64,000 nt of DNA from Nocardioides yefusunii (GTDB lineage Bacteria; Actinomycetota; Actinomycetes; Propionibacteriales; Nocardioidaceae), in assembly GCF_004014875.1 (NCBI RefSeq), contig NZ_CP034929.1, positions 1,116,001 through 1,180,000 of the forward strand. Reading direction: 5' to 3'. Shown here piece after piece: positions 38,217 to 46,997 of this stretch. A model generated the notes under the pieces. That model worked only from the letters and a program-made list of their open reading frames with translations. It was not told the DNA's origin and did not search any database. The translations under genes were made by a program, and so were the position numbers. Within the stretch, counting starts at the first letter, position 1, and each line of letters begins with the position of its first letter.

Positions 38217-38289
38217 GGGGGTGTGGCGCAGCTGGTAGCGCACCTGCATGGCATGCAGGGGGTCAGGGGTTCGAGTCCCCTCACCTCCA
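38217..38289 (+). tRNA. tRNA-Ala(GGC), copy 3
   Basis: Identical to copies 1 and 2, 293 bp after copy 2. It shares the copy-2 promoter context. Confidence 0.97.
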
Positions 38290-38294
38290 CCGCA

Positions 38295-38329
38295 ACGAAA
38301 GGCCCGGACATTGCGTCCGGGCCTTTCGT
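38295..38329 (+). terminator. Terminator of tRNA-Ala copy 3
   Basis: Same perfect 15-bp hairpin; the repeat ends just after it. Confidence 0.8.
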
Positions 38330-38359
38330 CATTTCGGCTGTCATCTCGGCCCCCGGACC

Positions 38360-38411
38360 GACGGCTCATGGAGGAGGGTCCTCCCGACGGCTCATGGAGG
38401 AGGGTCCTCCC
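38360..38411 (+). repeat. 26-bp tandem duplication with internal hairpins
   Basis: Two identical 26-bp units (38360-38385 and 38386-38411), each containing GGAGGA-GGG-TCCTCC, a small palindrome that includes a Shine-Dalgarno-like core. It lies between the last tRNA and the flavoprotein gene. Function unknown. Confidence 0.8.
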
Positions 38412-38426
38412 TGCGCACCTCGTCCG

Positions 38427-38439
38427 ATTGTTGGACAAT
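38427..38439. promoter_or_regulatory. Palindrome ATTGT-TGG-ACAAT
   Basis: Perfect 5-base arms around a 3-base centre, about 140 bases before the flavoprotein start. It resembles operator half-sites of GntR-type regulators; the regulator is unknown. Confidence 0.4.
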
Positions 38440-38577
38440 TCCACGAAACTCGTTGACGGGCCGTGCTGCGGTCTGTGATGCTCTGCTGGCGCAGAGGACT
38501 GACCCGTTCGTGTGTCCCCAACCGGGGGTACTGGGGTCTCCCGTGGGGGGATTGAGCCGAATCGCAGGAGAACTCCC

Positions 38578-39954
38578 ATGAGTGATGGTCCCGACCTCGT
38601 TGTCGCCGGTGCTGGCGGCGGACTGATTGCAGCCCTCCGGGCCGCACGCAGCGGACTCCAGGTCCTCGTCGTCGAGGCGAGCGAGCACTTCCGCAAGGGC
38701 AACAACACGGCAATCTCCACGGCGATGATCCCGGGCATCGGCTCGCGCTGGCAGGCCGAGGCCGGCGTCGACGACAGTGTCGAGCGTTTCGTCGGAGACG
38801 TCTCGAAGAAGACCAAGGGCATGGGTGACCTCGCGCTTGCCGGCACCCTGGCGCGCGTCTCGTCGCCGATGCTGGAGTGGATGGCCGACGACCTCGGGTT
38901 CCCGCTCTCCCTGGTGACCGACTTCCAGTACCCGGGTCACACCGCGTTCCGCTGCCACACCCTCGAGGGTCGCCACGGCAGCGTCCTGCTCGACCTCCTG
39001 GTGCGTGCTGTCGAGGCCGAGGAGAACATCGATCTCTTCGTCCCGGCCCGCCTGGTCGAGGTCCTCGTCGACGGGACCGAGAAGGTGGCTGGCGTCGTCA
39101 TCGAGATGCCCGACGGCTCGCGCGAGGAGATCCCGACCGACGCCGTCCTGCTCTCCACCAACGGTTACGCCGGCGACGCTGGTCTCGTGGGCCACCACAT
39201 GCCTGAGATCGCCACGGCCCAGTACCACGGCTCTGAGCACTCCAAGGGCGATGCCTTGCGCATCGGCGCCGGTCTCGGTGCCGAGGTCGCCTACCTGGAC
39301 GCCTACCAGGGTCACGCGGCGCTCTCCAAGCACGCCAGCACCCTCGTCGGCTGGGCCACGATCATGCACGGCGGCATCGTCCTGAACTCCGAGGGCAAGC
39401 GCTTCGGTGACGAGACCCAGGGCTACTCCGAGTTCGCTCCGCTCCTGGCTGCCCAGCCGGGCGCAGAGGGCTGGATCGTCGTCGACGCCGAGATCCACGA
39501 GCGCTGCCTCGCCTTCACTGACTACCAGCACTGCGTCGAGGCCGGAGCCGTTCTCTGGGCCGACGACGTGACCGGGCTCGCGGAGGTCACCAAGCTTCCC
39601 CTCGACGTCGTCGAGGCGCAGCTGGCGGCCGTTGCTGCCGTGAGCGCAGGGGAGGCCGAGGACGAGTTCGGCCGGACGTCGTTCCCGCACGCCATTGCGC
39701 CGCGTTACGCGGCGATCAAGATCATCCCGGCGCTGTTCCACAGCCAGGGTGGTCTGTGTGTCGACGAGCATGCCCGTGTCCGTCGTGCGAGCGGGGGAGT
39801 CATCGAGGGTCTCTACGCCTCCGGCGGCGCGGCCAACGGCATCTCGGGTCACGGCTCCAGCGGCTACCTCGCGGGCAACGGCCTGCTCCCGGCGCTCGGC
39901 CTGGCCTTCCTGGCTGCGGACCACGTCGCGGCGCGCGCCACCGTGACCGCCTGA
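38578..39954 (+). CDS. FAD-dependent oxidoreductase, KstD/fumarate-reductase type
   Basis: A 458-residue flavoprotein with the FAD motif GAGGG (11-15), a Glu-ending second strand (VLVVEASEH), and the C-terminal FAD-contact region ending GSSGYLAGNGLLPALGLAFLAA. The fold is that of the succinate dehydrogenase/fumarate reductase/3-ketosteroid dehydrogenase family, so it probably dehydrogenates or reduces a C-C bond next to a carbonyl. The steroid-type active-site tyrosines cannot be confirmed by eye. AGGAG lies eight bases before ATG. It opens the accessory catabolic island. Confidence 0.8.
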   Translation: MSDGPDLVVAGAGGGLIAALRAARSGLQVLVVEASEHFRKGNNTAISTAMIPGIGSRWQAEAGVDDSVERFVGDVSKKTKGMGDLALAGTLARVSSPMLEWMADDLGFPLSLVTDFQYPGHTAFRCHTLEGRHGSVLLDLLVRAVEAEENIDLFVPARLVEVLVDGTEKVAGVVIEMPDGSREEIPTDAVLLSTNGYAGDAGLVGHHMPEIATAQYHGSEHSKGDALRIGAGLGAEVAYLDAYQGHAALSKHASTLVGWATIMHGGIVLNSEGKRFGDETQGYSEFAPLLAAQPGAEGWIVVDAEIHERCLAFTDYQHCVEAGAVLWADDVTGLAEVTKLPLDVVEAQLAAVAAVSAGEAEDEFGRTSFPHAIAPRYAAIKIIPALFHSQGGLCVDEHARVRRASGGVIEGLYASGGAANGISGHGSSGYLAGNGLLPALGLAFLAADHVAARATVTA

Positions 39955-39988
39955 TCGGCCACCCGGTGGGGTGAGTGGGGGCCGTTCC

Positions 39989-40045
39989 GGGGTGCTTGCC
40001 GGGAGGGCGTGAGCCGCGGCTCCACGCCGTCCTGACAGGCACCCC
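39989..40045 (+). terminator. Long imperfect hairpin
   Basis: Outer arms GGGGTGC/GCACCCC and an inner stem GGCGTG-AGCC with GGCT-CCACGCC, 34 bases past the flavoprotein stop. Likely terminator. Confidence 0.55.
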
Positions 40046-40059
40046 GAATGGGGGTGAAG

Positions 40060-40077
40060 GTGTCATCTGTGTGACAC
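40060..40077. promoter_or_regulatory. Palindrome GTGTCA-N6-TGACAC
   Basis: Perfect 6-base arms with a 6-base centre, upstream of the methyltransferase promoter region. The binding protein is unknown. Confidence 0.4.
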
Positions 40078-40108
40078 TTCCTCGGCCCCCAGTTACCCAA
40101 CTGTTAAT

Positions 40109-40151
40109 TCAACGAGTGAATCGTTGACCAATCGTTGATTGGCGCTTAAAT
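40109..40151 (+). promoter_or_regulatory. Promoter and operator cluster of the methyltransferase/ABC unit
   Basis: TCAACGA-N5-TCGTTGA (40109-40127) is a perfect inverted repeat; a further TCGTTGA at 40132-40138 continues with an 11-bp period, and CCAAT-N5-ATTGG (40128-40142) overlaps it. TTGACC (40124-40129) and TAAATT (40146-40151), 16 bp apart, form a good sigma-A-like promoter covered by these sites. This suggests a tightly regulated operon. Confidence 0.6.
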
Positions 40152-40210
40152 TTCAGTTATCAACTTCCACGGGGCGGGGTGGGGGTTCCCAGATAGTGAT
40201 AGGAGTTGCG

Positions 40211-41263
40211 ATGGACATCGCACTGCGTCAGCGCCGCCGAGCCGGCCTGGAGTTCCTCGGATCGGTGCAGAACTACGCCGGCAAGACCCTCCAGGCAGCT
40301 GCGGGGGAGGCCTACCGTTCCGCCGTTCCCCAGCCGCCGCTCGACCTCGACTCGCGTCGGGCGTCCGTCTACGAGGTCCTCGAGGGCCACTCCGGCTGGG
40401 AGTTCGACCGCTTCCTCACCCGCTGGGTCGCCGAGGAGATCTACGTCCGTGCCCTCCCCGCGATCGAGGAGAAGCGTGACTCCGTCGAGGCCTGGCTGGA
40501 CGTGAAGAACCCGGTCGGTTCGCTCACGCTCAACCCCGAGATGGTGCCCCCGGCCTACTGGGAGGGCGGCTTCCACCTCGCTCCCGGCGGCTGGGACGGT
40601 CACGACCTCATGGGCCCCGCCATCTCCGAGCTCGTCTTCGCCTACGTCCTCACCCCCGGCGGTGTCGGCGCGGTCAAGGCCGGCGAGAACCTCATGAGCC
40701 AGCGCGACCAGGTCGCCGGCGAGACCCCGCGCACTGACTACAAGCACGTCGTCGAGCTCGGTGCTTCCTCGGGTCGCTTCACGTTCGCGCTCAAGCGTCG
40801 TCTCCCGAACTCCAAGATCACCGCTGTCGAGCTCTCCGCCTCCGCGCTGAAGCACGGTCACGCGCTGGCCAGCGACAAGGGCGTCGAGATCGACTTCGTC
40901 CACGCGCCCGCCGAGGCCACCGGCCTCCCGGACGGGTGCGCAGACCTCGTCGCCGCCTACACCCTCATGCACGAGGTGCCGGTCGAGGAGAACCTCAAGA
41001 TCGTCGCCGAGATGTTCCGACTCCTCGAGCCCGGCGGTCACCTGCTGATCTCCGAGATCGCTCCCTACGAGCACCAGGACGCCTTCCGCTCCGTCGTCCT
41101 GGACTGGGAGACCGAGAACCGCGGTGAGCCGTACTGGCGACAGGTGATGGACCACGACTGGGCTGCCGAGCTCGCAGCGGCAGGCTTCGTCGACATCGAG
41201 GCCTACGGCGTCGGCGGCGGCGTGTACCCCTGGGTCACCCGCGCCACCAAGCCCGCCGTCTGA
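40211..41263 (+). CDS. SAM-dependent methyltransferase 1 of the island
   Basis: A 350-residue protein. The C-terminal half is a class I methyltransferase: motif I VVELGASSGRF (about 180), acidic end of beta2 AVELSASALKHG, GLPDGCADLVAAYTLMHEV and the post-motif LLEPGGHLLISEI. The N-terminal about 170 residues are not a known domain to me and include WEGGFHLAPGGWDGHDLMG, a block also found in the second methyltransferase of this cluster. AGGAG is five bases before ATG. The methyl acceptor is unknown. A small helical protein gene follows. Confidence 0.85.
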   Translation: MDIALRQRRRAGLEFLGSVQNYAGKTLQAAAGEAYRSAVPQPPLDLDSRRASVYEVLEGHSGWEFDRFLTRWVAEEIYVRALPAIEEKRDSVEAWLDVKNPVGSLTLNPEMVPPAYWEGGFHLAPGGWDGHDLMGPAISELVFAYVLTPGGVGAVKAGENLMSQRDQVAGETPRTDYKHVVELGASSGRFTFALKRRLPNSKITAVELSASALKHGHALASDKGVEIDFVHAPAEATGLPDGCADLVAAYTLMHEVPVEENLKIVAEMFRLLEPGGHLLISEIAPYEHQDAFRSVVLDWETENRGEPYWRQVMDHDWAAELAAAGFVDIEAYGVGGGVYPWVTRATKPAV

Positions 41264-41347
41264 GCCTCGCCAGACGCAACCCCTGAGAACCGGGCTCGCA
41301 CCTTCCCCGAGACGAGCCCACCCCACTTTCCCCCCAGGAGGCCCGCC

Positions 41348-41653
41348 ATGTCCGGTGGCGACGTTCCCACCCGCCCGTCGTACCTCGGTTCCGACCGACT
41401 CGACGACATCACCCGGATGCTGACCGAGGTCGCATCCGAACTCTGGATCCTCAAGGACCGAACCATGGTCCTGGAGGCGCTTCTCGCCGAGGCCGGCGTC
41501 ACCACTCCGGCCGCCGTCGAGGCCTACCAGCCGTCCCCTGAGACCGCCCAGGCGATCGCCAAGGAGCGCGCTGCGTTCTCGGCCCGGATCTTCGGTGCCG
41601 TGTTCGACAACGAGAAGCGTCTGGAGCGAGAGCTCGGCACCGTCGAGCGCTGA
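41348..41653 (+). CDS. Small helical partner protein 1
   Basis: A 101-residue all-helical protein, charged, with the core LTEVASELWILKDRTMVLEALL and a second helix rich in Glu/Arg. It shares the pattern L-EV-SEL-(x4)-DR-(x3)-LE-(x)-LA with the small protein at 46704, so the two are paralogues. Each accompanies one methyltransferase, suggesting a subunit or adaptor. AGGAGG lies six bases before ATG. I know no function for it. Confidence 0.7.
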   Translation: MSGGDVPTRPSYLGSDRLDDITRMLTEVASELWILKDRTMVLEALLAEAGVTTPAAVEAYQPSPETAQAIAKERAAFSARIFGAVFDNEKRLERELGTVER

Positions 41654-41795
41654 CTCGCTCCATCTGGGTCCCCGGTCCACCACGCCGGGGCCCAGAACCG
41701 CACCACCCGCTCGGGTCCCACCGTCGCGTCACCACACGCGTCGGCCCAGCCGAGCACCACTGACATCCCCCCACTGACATCCCGAGGTACCCCCC

Positions 41796-43298
41796 ATGAA
41801 GAACACCCTGAAGCGTTCTCTTGCCGCACTGGCAGTCGGCGCCACCCTTGCCGGTGCCCTCACCGCCTGCGGCGGTTCGGACGAGAACTCGGGCTCCGCC
41901 GCCGACCTGATCAAGGTCGGAACCACCATCTCCCTGGGTCAGATCGACCCGATGGCGATGCAGTACAAGACCATCCAGCACAACGTCTTCGACGGTCTCG
42001 TCCGCGTCACCCCCACCGGTGAGGTCGAGGGTCGACTCGCCACCGAGTGGACCCGGGTCGACGACACCACCGTCGACTTCACCCTCCGCGAGGGTGTGAA
42101 GTTCCACGACGGCACCGACGTCACCGTCGAGGACGTCGTCTACTCCTTCAACGAGCCGAAGGAGAACGCCACCCTCGCCTCCACCCTGATCATGACGATC
42201 ACCGGTGTCGAGGCAGTGGACGAGAAGACCGTCCGCATCACCACCGCGTCGCCCGACCCGCTGCTGCTGAAGTCGGTCGGTCAGATCTCCATCGTCCCGG
42301 CCAAGGTCTACGAGGCCAAGGGCGGCGTCGAGTTCGCCAAGGCCCCGATCGGCACCGGCCCGTACAAGGTCGCCACCATCGACGGTGACCAGAAGGTCAC
42401 CCTCGAGGTCAACGACGACTTCTGGGGCGAGAAGGCCAAGACCCCCAAGGTCGAGCTCCAGTACTTCGCCGACGGCAACGCGCTGGCGACCGCCTTCGAG
42501 TCCGGCCAGGTGGACGTGGCCCACGAGCTGCCCCCGACCGCCCTCAAGACCCTCGAGGGCAACGACGACTTCGTCGTGAAGTCCGGTTACGCCGGCAACC
42601 AGAACATGATCACCTTCAACTCGACCAAGGGCGTCTTCAAGGACGAGGCCGTGCGCGAGGCAGCGAACAAGGCGATCGACGCCCAGGGCCTGATCGAAGC
42701 CCTCACCTACGGCCAGGGCCTCCTCGAGGACGGTCAGCTTCCCATCGACGGCATCTTCGGCTACTCCGCCGACATCAAGCGCCCCGCCTACGACGCCGCC
42801 GCCGCCAAGGCTGCCGTCAAGAAGGCCGGTGCCGAGGGTGCCAAGATCGTGATCGCCGGCCCGTCGCTCTACAAGCCGCTCCTCGAGGTGGTCGCTGCTC
42901 AGCTCAGCGAGGCTGGCTTCAAGCCGGTCGTCGACTCCCTGGAGACCTCGGTCTGGCTCGACGGACTGCGCAACGGCTCCAACGCGGACGTCTTCTACAA
43001 GGGCGTCTCGGACATGGGCTTCTTCGACGCCGACCGTTCCCTCTCGCAGCTTGCCCGCGGCGAGAAGGCCATGGTCAAGGACGCCAAGTACTCCGAGCTC
43101 TACGCTGCCCAGCGCACCGAACTCGACGAGACCAAGCGTGAGCAGGCCATCCAGGCGGTCAGCGAGTACGTCGCCGACAAGGACTTCGTCCTGTGGACCT
43201 ACGGCCGCCCGAGCGTCAACGCCACCATCGACGAGGTCTCCGGCCTCACCTTCGACAACGGCCTGATGCTCCTCCTGGACGACGCCGTCAAGAAGTGA
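41796..43298 (+). CDS. ABC transporter substrate-binding lipoprotein (family 5)
   Basis: A 500-residue Dpp/Opp-type (SBP_bac_5) lipoprotein. Lipobox LTAC with the lipidated C25 after a basic, hydrophobic signal peptide. Family features: VFDGLVRVTPTGE, FTLREGVKFHDGTDVTVEDVVYSF in two blocks, and IGTGPYKV. These proteins bind peptides, nickel, opines or other small polar compounds; the ligand here is probably the island's growth substrate. A strong hairpin after the gene may raise its level relative to the downstream genes. Confidence 0.93.
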   Translation: MKNTLKRSLAALAVGATLAGALTACGGSDENSGSAADLIKVGTTISLGQIDPMAMQYKTIQHNVFDGLVRVTPTGEVEGRLATEWTRVDDTTVDFTLREGVKFHDGTDVTVEDVVYSFNEPKENATLASTLIMTITGVEAVDEKTVRITTASPDPLLLKSVGQISIVPAKVYEAKGGVEFAKAPIGTGPYKVATIDGDQKVTLEVNDDFWGEKAKTPKVELQYFADGNALATAFESGQVDVAHELPPTALKTLEGNDDFVVKSGYAGNQNMITFNSTKGVFKDEAVREAANKAIDAQGLIEALTYGQGLLEDGQLPIDGIFGYSADIKRPAYDAAAAKAAVKKAGAEGAKIVIAGPSLYKPLLEVVAAQLSEAGFKPVVDSLETSVWLDGLRNGSNADVFYKGVSDMGFFDADRSLSQLARGEKAMVKDAKYSELYAAQRTELDETKREQAIQAVSEYVADKDFVLWTYGRPSVNATIDEVSGLTFDNGLMLLLDDAVKK

Positions 43299-43325
43299 CG
43301 AGCTGATCCCAGCACCTCGGCGTGA

Positions 43326-43366
43326 CCCGCTGCCGGACGAGACCCCGTGTCTCGTCCGGCAGCGGG
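43326..43366 (+). terminator. Intra-operon hairpin after the binding protein
   Basis: Perfect 18-bp stem (43326-43343 with 43349-43366), 5-base loop. No T-run follows. It may be a partial terminator or an mRNA 3'-end stabiliser giving excess binding protein. Confidence 0.7.
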
Positions 43367-43458
43367 GCGATCGGGCCTCCACGACGTCATCGGCAGGTGT
43401 GTCGTCGTCCCCCTCCACCACCCACCATCCCCCGCTTCCCGATCCGGAAAGGCACATC

Positions 43459-44541
43459 ATGAGCACGGAGACCGTCCAGAGCGACACTCGCGCGCCCGGA
43501 CAGCTCATCGACCAGCGAGGTCGCGCCGAACTTGAGTTCGTCGTGGCCCTGCGCACCGGCATGACCAGCGCCCTGCGCAGCCAGGTCCGTCGTCGGATCG
43601 AGGAGAGCGGAGTCCTGCCGCAGGACACCACCGACATCGTTGCCCTCCGGGCAGCGGTCGACCCGGTCGTCGAGGCCACCGCCGCGCACCGCTTCCAGGC
43701 AGCCACGCTGCGCTGGAGCCGCGAGATCCAGACGCCGCGCGGCGTCGAGGCCTTCGACCGTCGTCGTGAGTTCTTCGAGTCCCTGGCGACCCCCGCTGGC
43801 CAGGTCGTCGACGTGGCCGGTGACGACGTCCCGCGCTACTGGACGTACGAGTTCCACGCCACCGAGGGTGGCTGGGACGGACACGACCACATGGGCTTCG
43901 TCCACCACGAGATGGTGTACCACTACCTGCTGACCAAGATCTACGGCGGCGGAGGTGACATCTTCGCCCTGCGTCGCAAGTTCGCCGACAAGGCGCCGAA
44001 GGAGTCCTACTCCTCGATCGTCGATCTGGGTTGCGGCACCGGTCAGTACACCCTGAAGCTGGCCGAGGCCTACCCCGAGGCCACGATCGTCGGCCTCGAC
44101 CTGTCCGCCTCCGAGGTCAACTACGCCCAGCGTCGCACCGAGGACGCCGACCTGACCGGGCGCGTCGAGTTCCGTCGCGCGGCGGCCGAGAAGACCGGCC
44201 TGCCGGACGGCTCCGCCGACCTGGTCACCTCCTACATCCTGCTCCACGAGATGCCCCCGCACGCCATCAAGGCGGTCTTCGCCGAGGCGTTCCGGCTTCT
44301 GGAGCCGGGTGGTCACGTCCACTTCGGTGACGTCGGCGCCTACGAGACCCGTTCGGGTTACGACGCCTGGAACGACGACTGGGACGCCGAGCACGGCAAC
44401 GAGCCGTGGTGGCGCCTGGCCGCGACCACCGACATCGCGGAGATCGCCCGTGAGGTCGGATTCGTCGACGTCGAGCGCTACGAGCTGCTGCCGGGTGGAC
44501 ACCCCATGGGCACCACTGCCCGCAAGCCCGAGGGAGCCTGA
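43459..44541 (+). CDS. SAM-dependent methyltransferase 2 of the island
   Basis: A 360-residue relative of methyltransferase 1: motif I IVDLGCGTGQYT (about 188), IVGLDLSASEVNYAQ, GLPDGSADLVTSYILLHEM and LLEPGGHVHFGDV. The N-terminal domain again holds YEFHATEGGWDGHDHMG. It sits between the binding protein and the ATPase genes of the transporter and overlaps the next start (TGATG), so it belongs to the same operon. GGAAAGG precedes ATG 43459. Acceptor substrate unknown. Confidence 0.85.
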   Translation: MSTETVQSDTRAPGQLIDQRGRAELEFVVALRTGMTSALRSQVRRRIEESGVLPQDTTDIVALRAAVDPVVEATAAHRFQAATLRWSREIQTPRGVEAFDRRREFFESLATPAGQVVDVAGDDVPRYWTYEFHATEGGWDGHDHMGFVHHEMVYHYLLTKIYGGGGDIFALRRKFADKAPKESYSSIVDLGCGTGQYTLKLAEAYPEATIVGLDLSASEVNYAQRRTEDADLTGRVEFRRAAAEKTGLPDGSADLVTSYILLHEMPPHAIKAVFAEAFRLLEPGGHVHFGDVGAYETRSGYDAWNDDWDAEHGNEPWWRLAATTDIAEIAREVGFVDVERYELLPGGHPMGTTARKPEGA

Positions 44542-45611
44542 TGAGCACTACCCCCACCACTGTCGGACTCGAGCCCGCTGCCCCAGCGGTCGAGCTCGAC
44601 GACGTCACCGTCCGCCTGCCCCGAGCCGGAGGAGACCTGCAGATCCTGCACGGCGTCTCCTTCAAGGTGCCGGCGGGTTCGGTCGTGGCCCTGGCCGGCG
44701 AGTCCGGCTCGGGCAAGTCGACCGCTGCACTCTCCCTGATGCGTCTGCTCCCGTGGGGCGCCCGCGTGGGCGGCCGCATCATGGCCGGCGATCGCGATGT
44801 CGCGGCCATGGGCAAGGAAGAACTGCGTCGCTTCCGTGCCTCGGAGGCCCGCATCATCCTGCAGGATCCGTGGTCCTCGCTGCACCCGATGAAGTCGGTC
44901 GGTGCGCAGATGGTCGAGTCGGCCCGATCTGCCGATCCGTCCCTGAGCAAGGAGCAGGCGCGCTCGCTGGCCGTCGAGATGATGGCCAAGGTCAGGATTC
45001 CTGACCCCGAGAGCCGTCTCAAGGCCTACCCGCACGAGATGTCCGGTGGGCAGCTGCAGCGGGTGCTGATCGCGATGGCACTGGTCGCCAAGCCGAAGCT
45101 GCTGCTCTGCGACGAGCCGACCACCGCGCTCGACGTCTCCACCCAGGCACAGATCCTGGACCTGCTGCGTGAGCTCAACCGCGAGATGGGTCTCACCATC
45201 GTCATCGCGACCCATGACCTCGACGTCATCGCCGGACTGGCCGACCGCCTGGTCGTCATGTACGCCGGGCGCGTCGTCGAGGAGGGCCCGACCAAGCAGG
45301 TCATGGCCAACCCGCAGCACCCCTACACCTGGGCGCTCCTGCAGACCGCGCCCAAGCACAACACCGGCCAGCGCATGCGCACCATCGAGGGTCGCCCCCC
45401 GGCTCTGGACGCGCTGCCGTCGGGCTGCTCCTTCGCCGCCCGATGCCAGTTCACCACTGACGAGTGCCACGGCACCCGTCCCGAACTGGTCCTCGTCGAT
45501 GAGTCCGCCGTCCACCGCACCGCCTGCCTCCGGGTCCAGGCCGCGGCCGGCGGCAAGCACCGCGCACCGGTGACCACCACCCCCGTCGAGACCGTGAGCG
45601 AGGAGGCCTGA
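44541..45611 (+). CDS. Oligopeptide-type ABC transporter ATPase (DppD/OppD)
   Basis: A 356-residue ATPase with Walker [10 protein letters not shown] (53-61), signature MSGGQLQR, Walker [13 protein letters not shown] and the H-loop ATHDLDV. The C-terminal oligopeptide/dipeptide extension has the cysteine pair of a Fe-S-like site ([13 protein letters not shown]). Pairs with the next gene. One-base overlaps on both sides show tight coupling. Confidence 0.95.
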   Translation: MSTTPTTVGLEPAAPAVELDDVTVRLPRAGGDLQILHGVSFKVPAGSVVALAGESGSGKSTAALSLMRLLPWGARVGGRIMAGDRDVAAMGKEELRRFRASEARIILQDPWSSLHPMKSVGAQMVESARSADPSLSKEQARSLAVEMMAKVRIPDPESRLKAYPHEMSGGQLQRVLIAMALVAKPKLLLCDEPTTALDVSTQAQILDLLRELNREMGLTIVIATHDLDVIAGLADRLVVMYAGRVVEEGPTKQVMANPQHPYTWALLQTAPKHNTGQRMRTIEGRPPALDALPSGCSFAARCQFTTDECHGTRPELVLVDESAVHRTACLRVQAAAGGKHRAPVTTTPVETVSEEA

Positions 45612-46693
45612 TGACCGAGGCCACTACCGTCCGCACGGGCAAGACGCCGGTCGACCCGACCGACGTCGTGCTCGAGCTGGACGACGTCGTCCAGACCTTC
45701 AACGTCAAGGGCGGACTGAAGGTGCACGCCGTCAACGGCGTCTCCCTGAAGATCGCTCGTGGCGAGACCATCGGCCTGGTGGGGGAGTCCGGTTCGGGCA
45801 AGACCACCGTGGGCCGTGCGGCGCTGCGTCTCTACACCCCGACTTCGGGCACCATCACCTTCGAGGGTGAGGACGTCTCCAGGATCAAGGGCTCCAAGCT
45901 GCGCCGCATCCTGCGCAGCCGCTCTTCGATGGTCTTCCAGAACCCCACCACCTGCCTCAACGGCTACATGCGACTGGGCGAGATCCTGCGTGAACCGCTG
46001 GACATCCACAAGGTCGGCACTCCGGCGGAGCGCAAGCAGAAGGTCGCTGACATCCTCGACGTCATCGGTCTCGGGGCTGCCTACGCGGATCGCTACCCGC
46101 ACGAGCTCTCCGGCGGTCAGCGCCAGCGTGTCGGCATCGCCCGCGCGCTGATGCTCGACCCGTCGCTGATCGTGGCCGACGAGCCGACCGCCTCGCTCGA
46201 CGTCTCGGTCCAGGCGCAGATCGTCAACCTGCTCGAGGACATCCAGGCCGAGCGCGGTCTGTCCTACCTCTTCATCACCCACGACCTGGCTCTGGTGCGG
46301 CGCATCAGTCACCGGATCGCGGTCATGTACCTCGGACGCATCGTCGAGCTCGGTACCGCGGAGGACGTCTTCAGCCGTCCCCTGCACCCCTACACGACGT
46401 CGCTGGCCTCGATGGAGCTCGAGCCCGAGGACCGCATCATCCCGGAGGGCGAACTGCCCTCGCCGTCCAATCCGCCGAGCGGCTGTGCCTTCCACCAGCG
46501 TTGCCCGATCGCCCGTCCGCAGTGCGCCACCGAGCGTCCGGAGCTGCAGGAGACCACCGACGTGGTCTCGGGCCAGCCTCGTTCGTTCGCCTGCCACTTC
46601 CCGGGAGAACTTCAGTTGGCAGCAGCCGGAGACCACGGTCAGACCGTGCCTGCGCCGCTCCCCGTCGTCACCTCGGCCCCCTCGGCCATCTAG
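45611..46693 (+). CDS. Oligopeptide-type ABC transporter ATPase (DppF/OppF)
   Basis: A 360-residue partner ATPase with Walker [10 protein letters not shown] (58-66), signature [15 protein letters not shown], Walker [13 protein letters not shown] and H-loop ITHDLAL. The C-terminal Cys motif [15 protein letters not shown] matches the family. Its stop TAG forms part of the ribosome site (TAGGAGGA) of the following small gene. Confidence 0.95.
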   Translation: MTEATTVRTGKTPVDPTDVVLELDDVVQTFNVKGGLKVHAVNGVSLKIARGETIGLVGESGSGKTTVGRAALRLYTPTSGTITFEGEDVSRIKGSKLRRILRSRSSMVFQNPTTCLNGYMRLGEILREPLDIHKVGTPAERKQKVADILDVIGLGAAYADRYPHELSGGQRQRVGIARALMLDPSLIVADEPTASLDVSVQAQIVNLLEDIQAERGLSYLFITHDLALVRRISHRIAVMYLGRIVELGTAEDVFSRPLHPYTTSLASMELEPEDRIIPEGELPSPSNPPSGCAFHQRCPIARPQCATERPELQETTDVVSGQPRSFACHFPGELQLAAAGDHGQTVPAPLPVVTSAPSAI

Positions 46694-46703
46694 GAGGAAC
46701 CCA

Positions 46704-46997
46704 ATGCCTGGACACGCCCAAGACCGCCCGCGCTACATCGACGGTGCCGTCGACGCCGAGACCCTCTACCGGCTCCTCCTCGAGGTGACCAGTGAGCTCT
46801 CCGTGACCCGTGACCGTCTCGTCCTGCTCGAGACGGTGCTCGCCGACCACGGTCTGGTGAACGAGGAGAAGCTGGAACTCGTCGCCTTCCGCGACGACGT
46901 CGCCGCTCGACTGGACGCCGACCGCAAGCTGCTCGTTCAGCGTCTCGCCGCGGCTGTGCCCCCGGTCGACGCCGAGCCCGTCGTGGACGCTGGGTGA
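46704..46997 (+). CDS. Small helical partner protein 2
   Basis: A 97-residue, mostly helical acidic protein with LLLEVTSELSVTRDRLVLLE, aligning with the small protein at 41348 through the EV-SEL and DR-LE positions. Inserted between ATPase and permease genes, it is in one operon with methyltransferase 2. AGGAGGA precedes ATG, and the permease start overlaps its stop (GTGA). Likely a paired component with the methyltransferase; function unknown. Confidence 0.7.
   Translation: MPGHAQDRPRYIDGAVDAETLYRLLLEVTSELSVTRDRLVLLETVLADHGLVNEEKLELVAFRDDVAARLDADRKLLVQRLAAAVPPVDAEPVVDAG

Larger units (their letters stand above)
37582..38333 (+). repeat. 293-bp tandem repeat carrying tRNA-Ala genes
   Basis: Two complete copies (37582-37874 and 37875-38167) and a third of 166 bp (38168-38333) read identically by eye. 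Each copy holds a TGTACTAAT -10-like box, a short G/C hairpin leader, one tRNA-Ala and an intrinsic terminator. Downstream of the third tRNA the sequence diverges at 38334. Confidence 0.9.

Noticed and set aside
37582..38333. Regular repeats resembling a CRISPR array
   Set aside because: Units are 293 bp, contain tRNA genes and have identical, not unique, spacers; there are no cas genes.
38290..38577. Mobile element boundary or integrase at the tRNA end of the island
   Set aside because: No integrase, transposase or duplicated tRNA 3' end flanking the whole 38.5-57.6 kb segment was found; the far end lacks a matching repeat.
37091..38846. Several open frames across the tRNA-Ala repeats on both strands
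   Set aside because: They run through tRNA genes and terminators and repeat with the 293-bp unit; they are by-products of GC-rich sequence.
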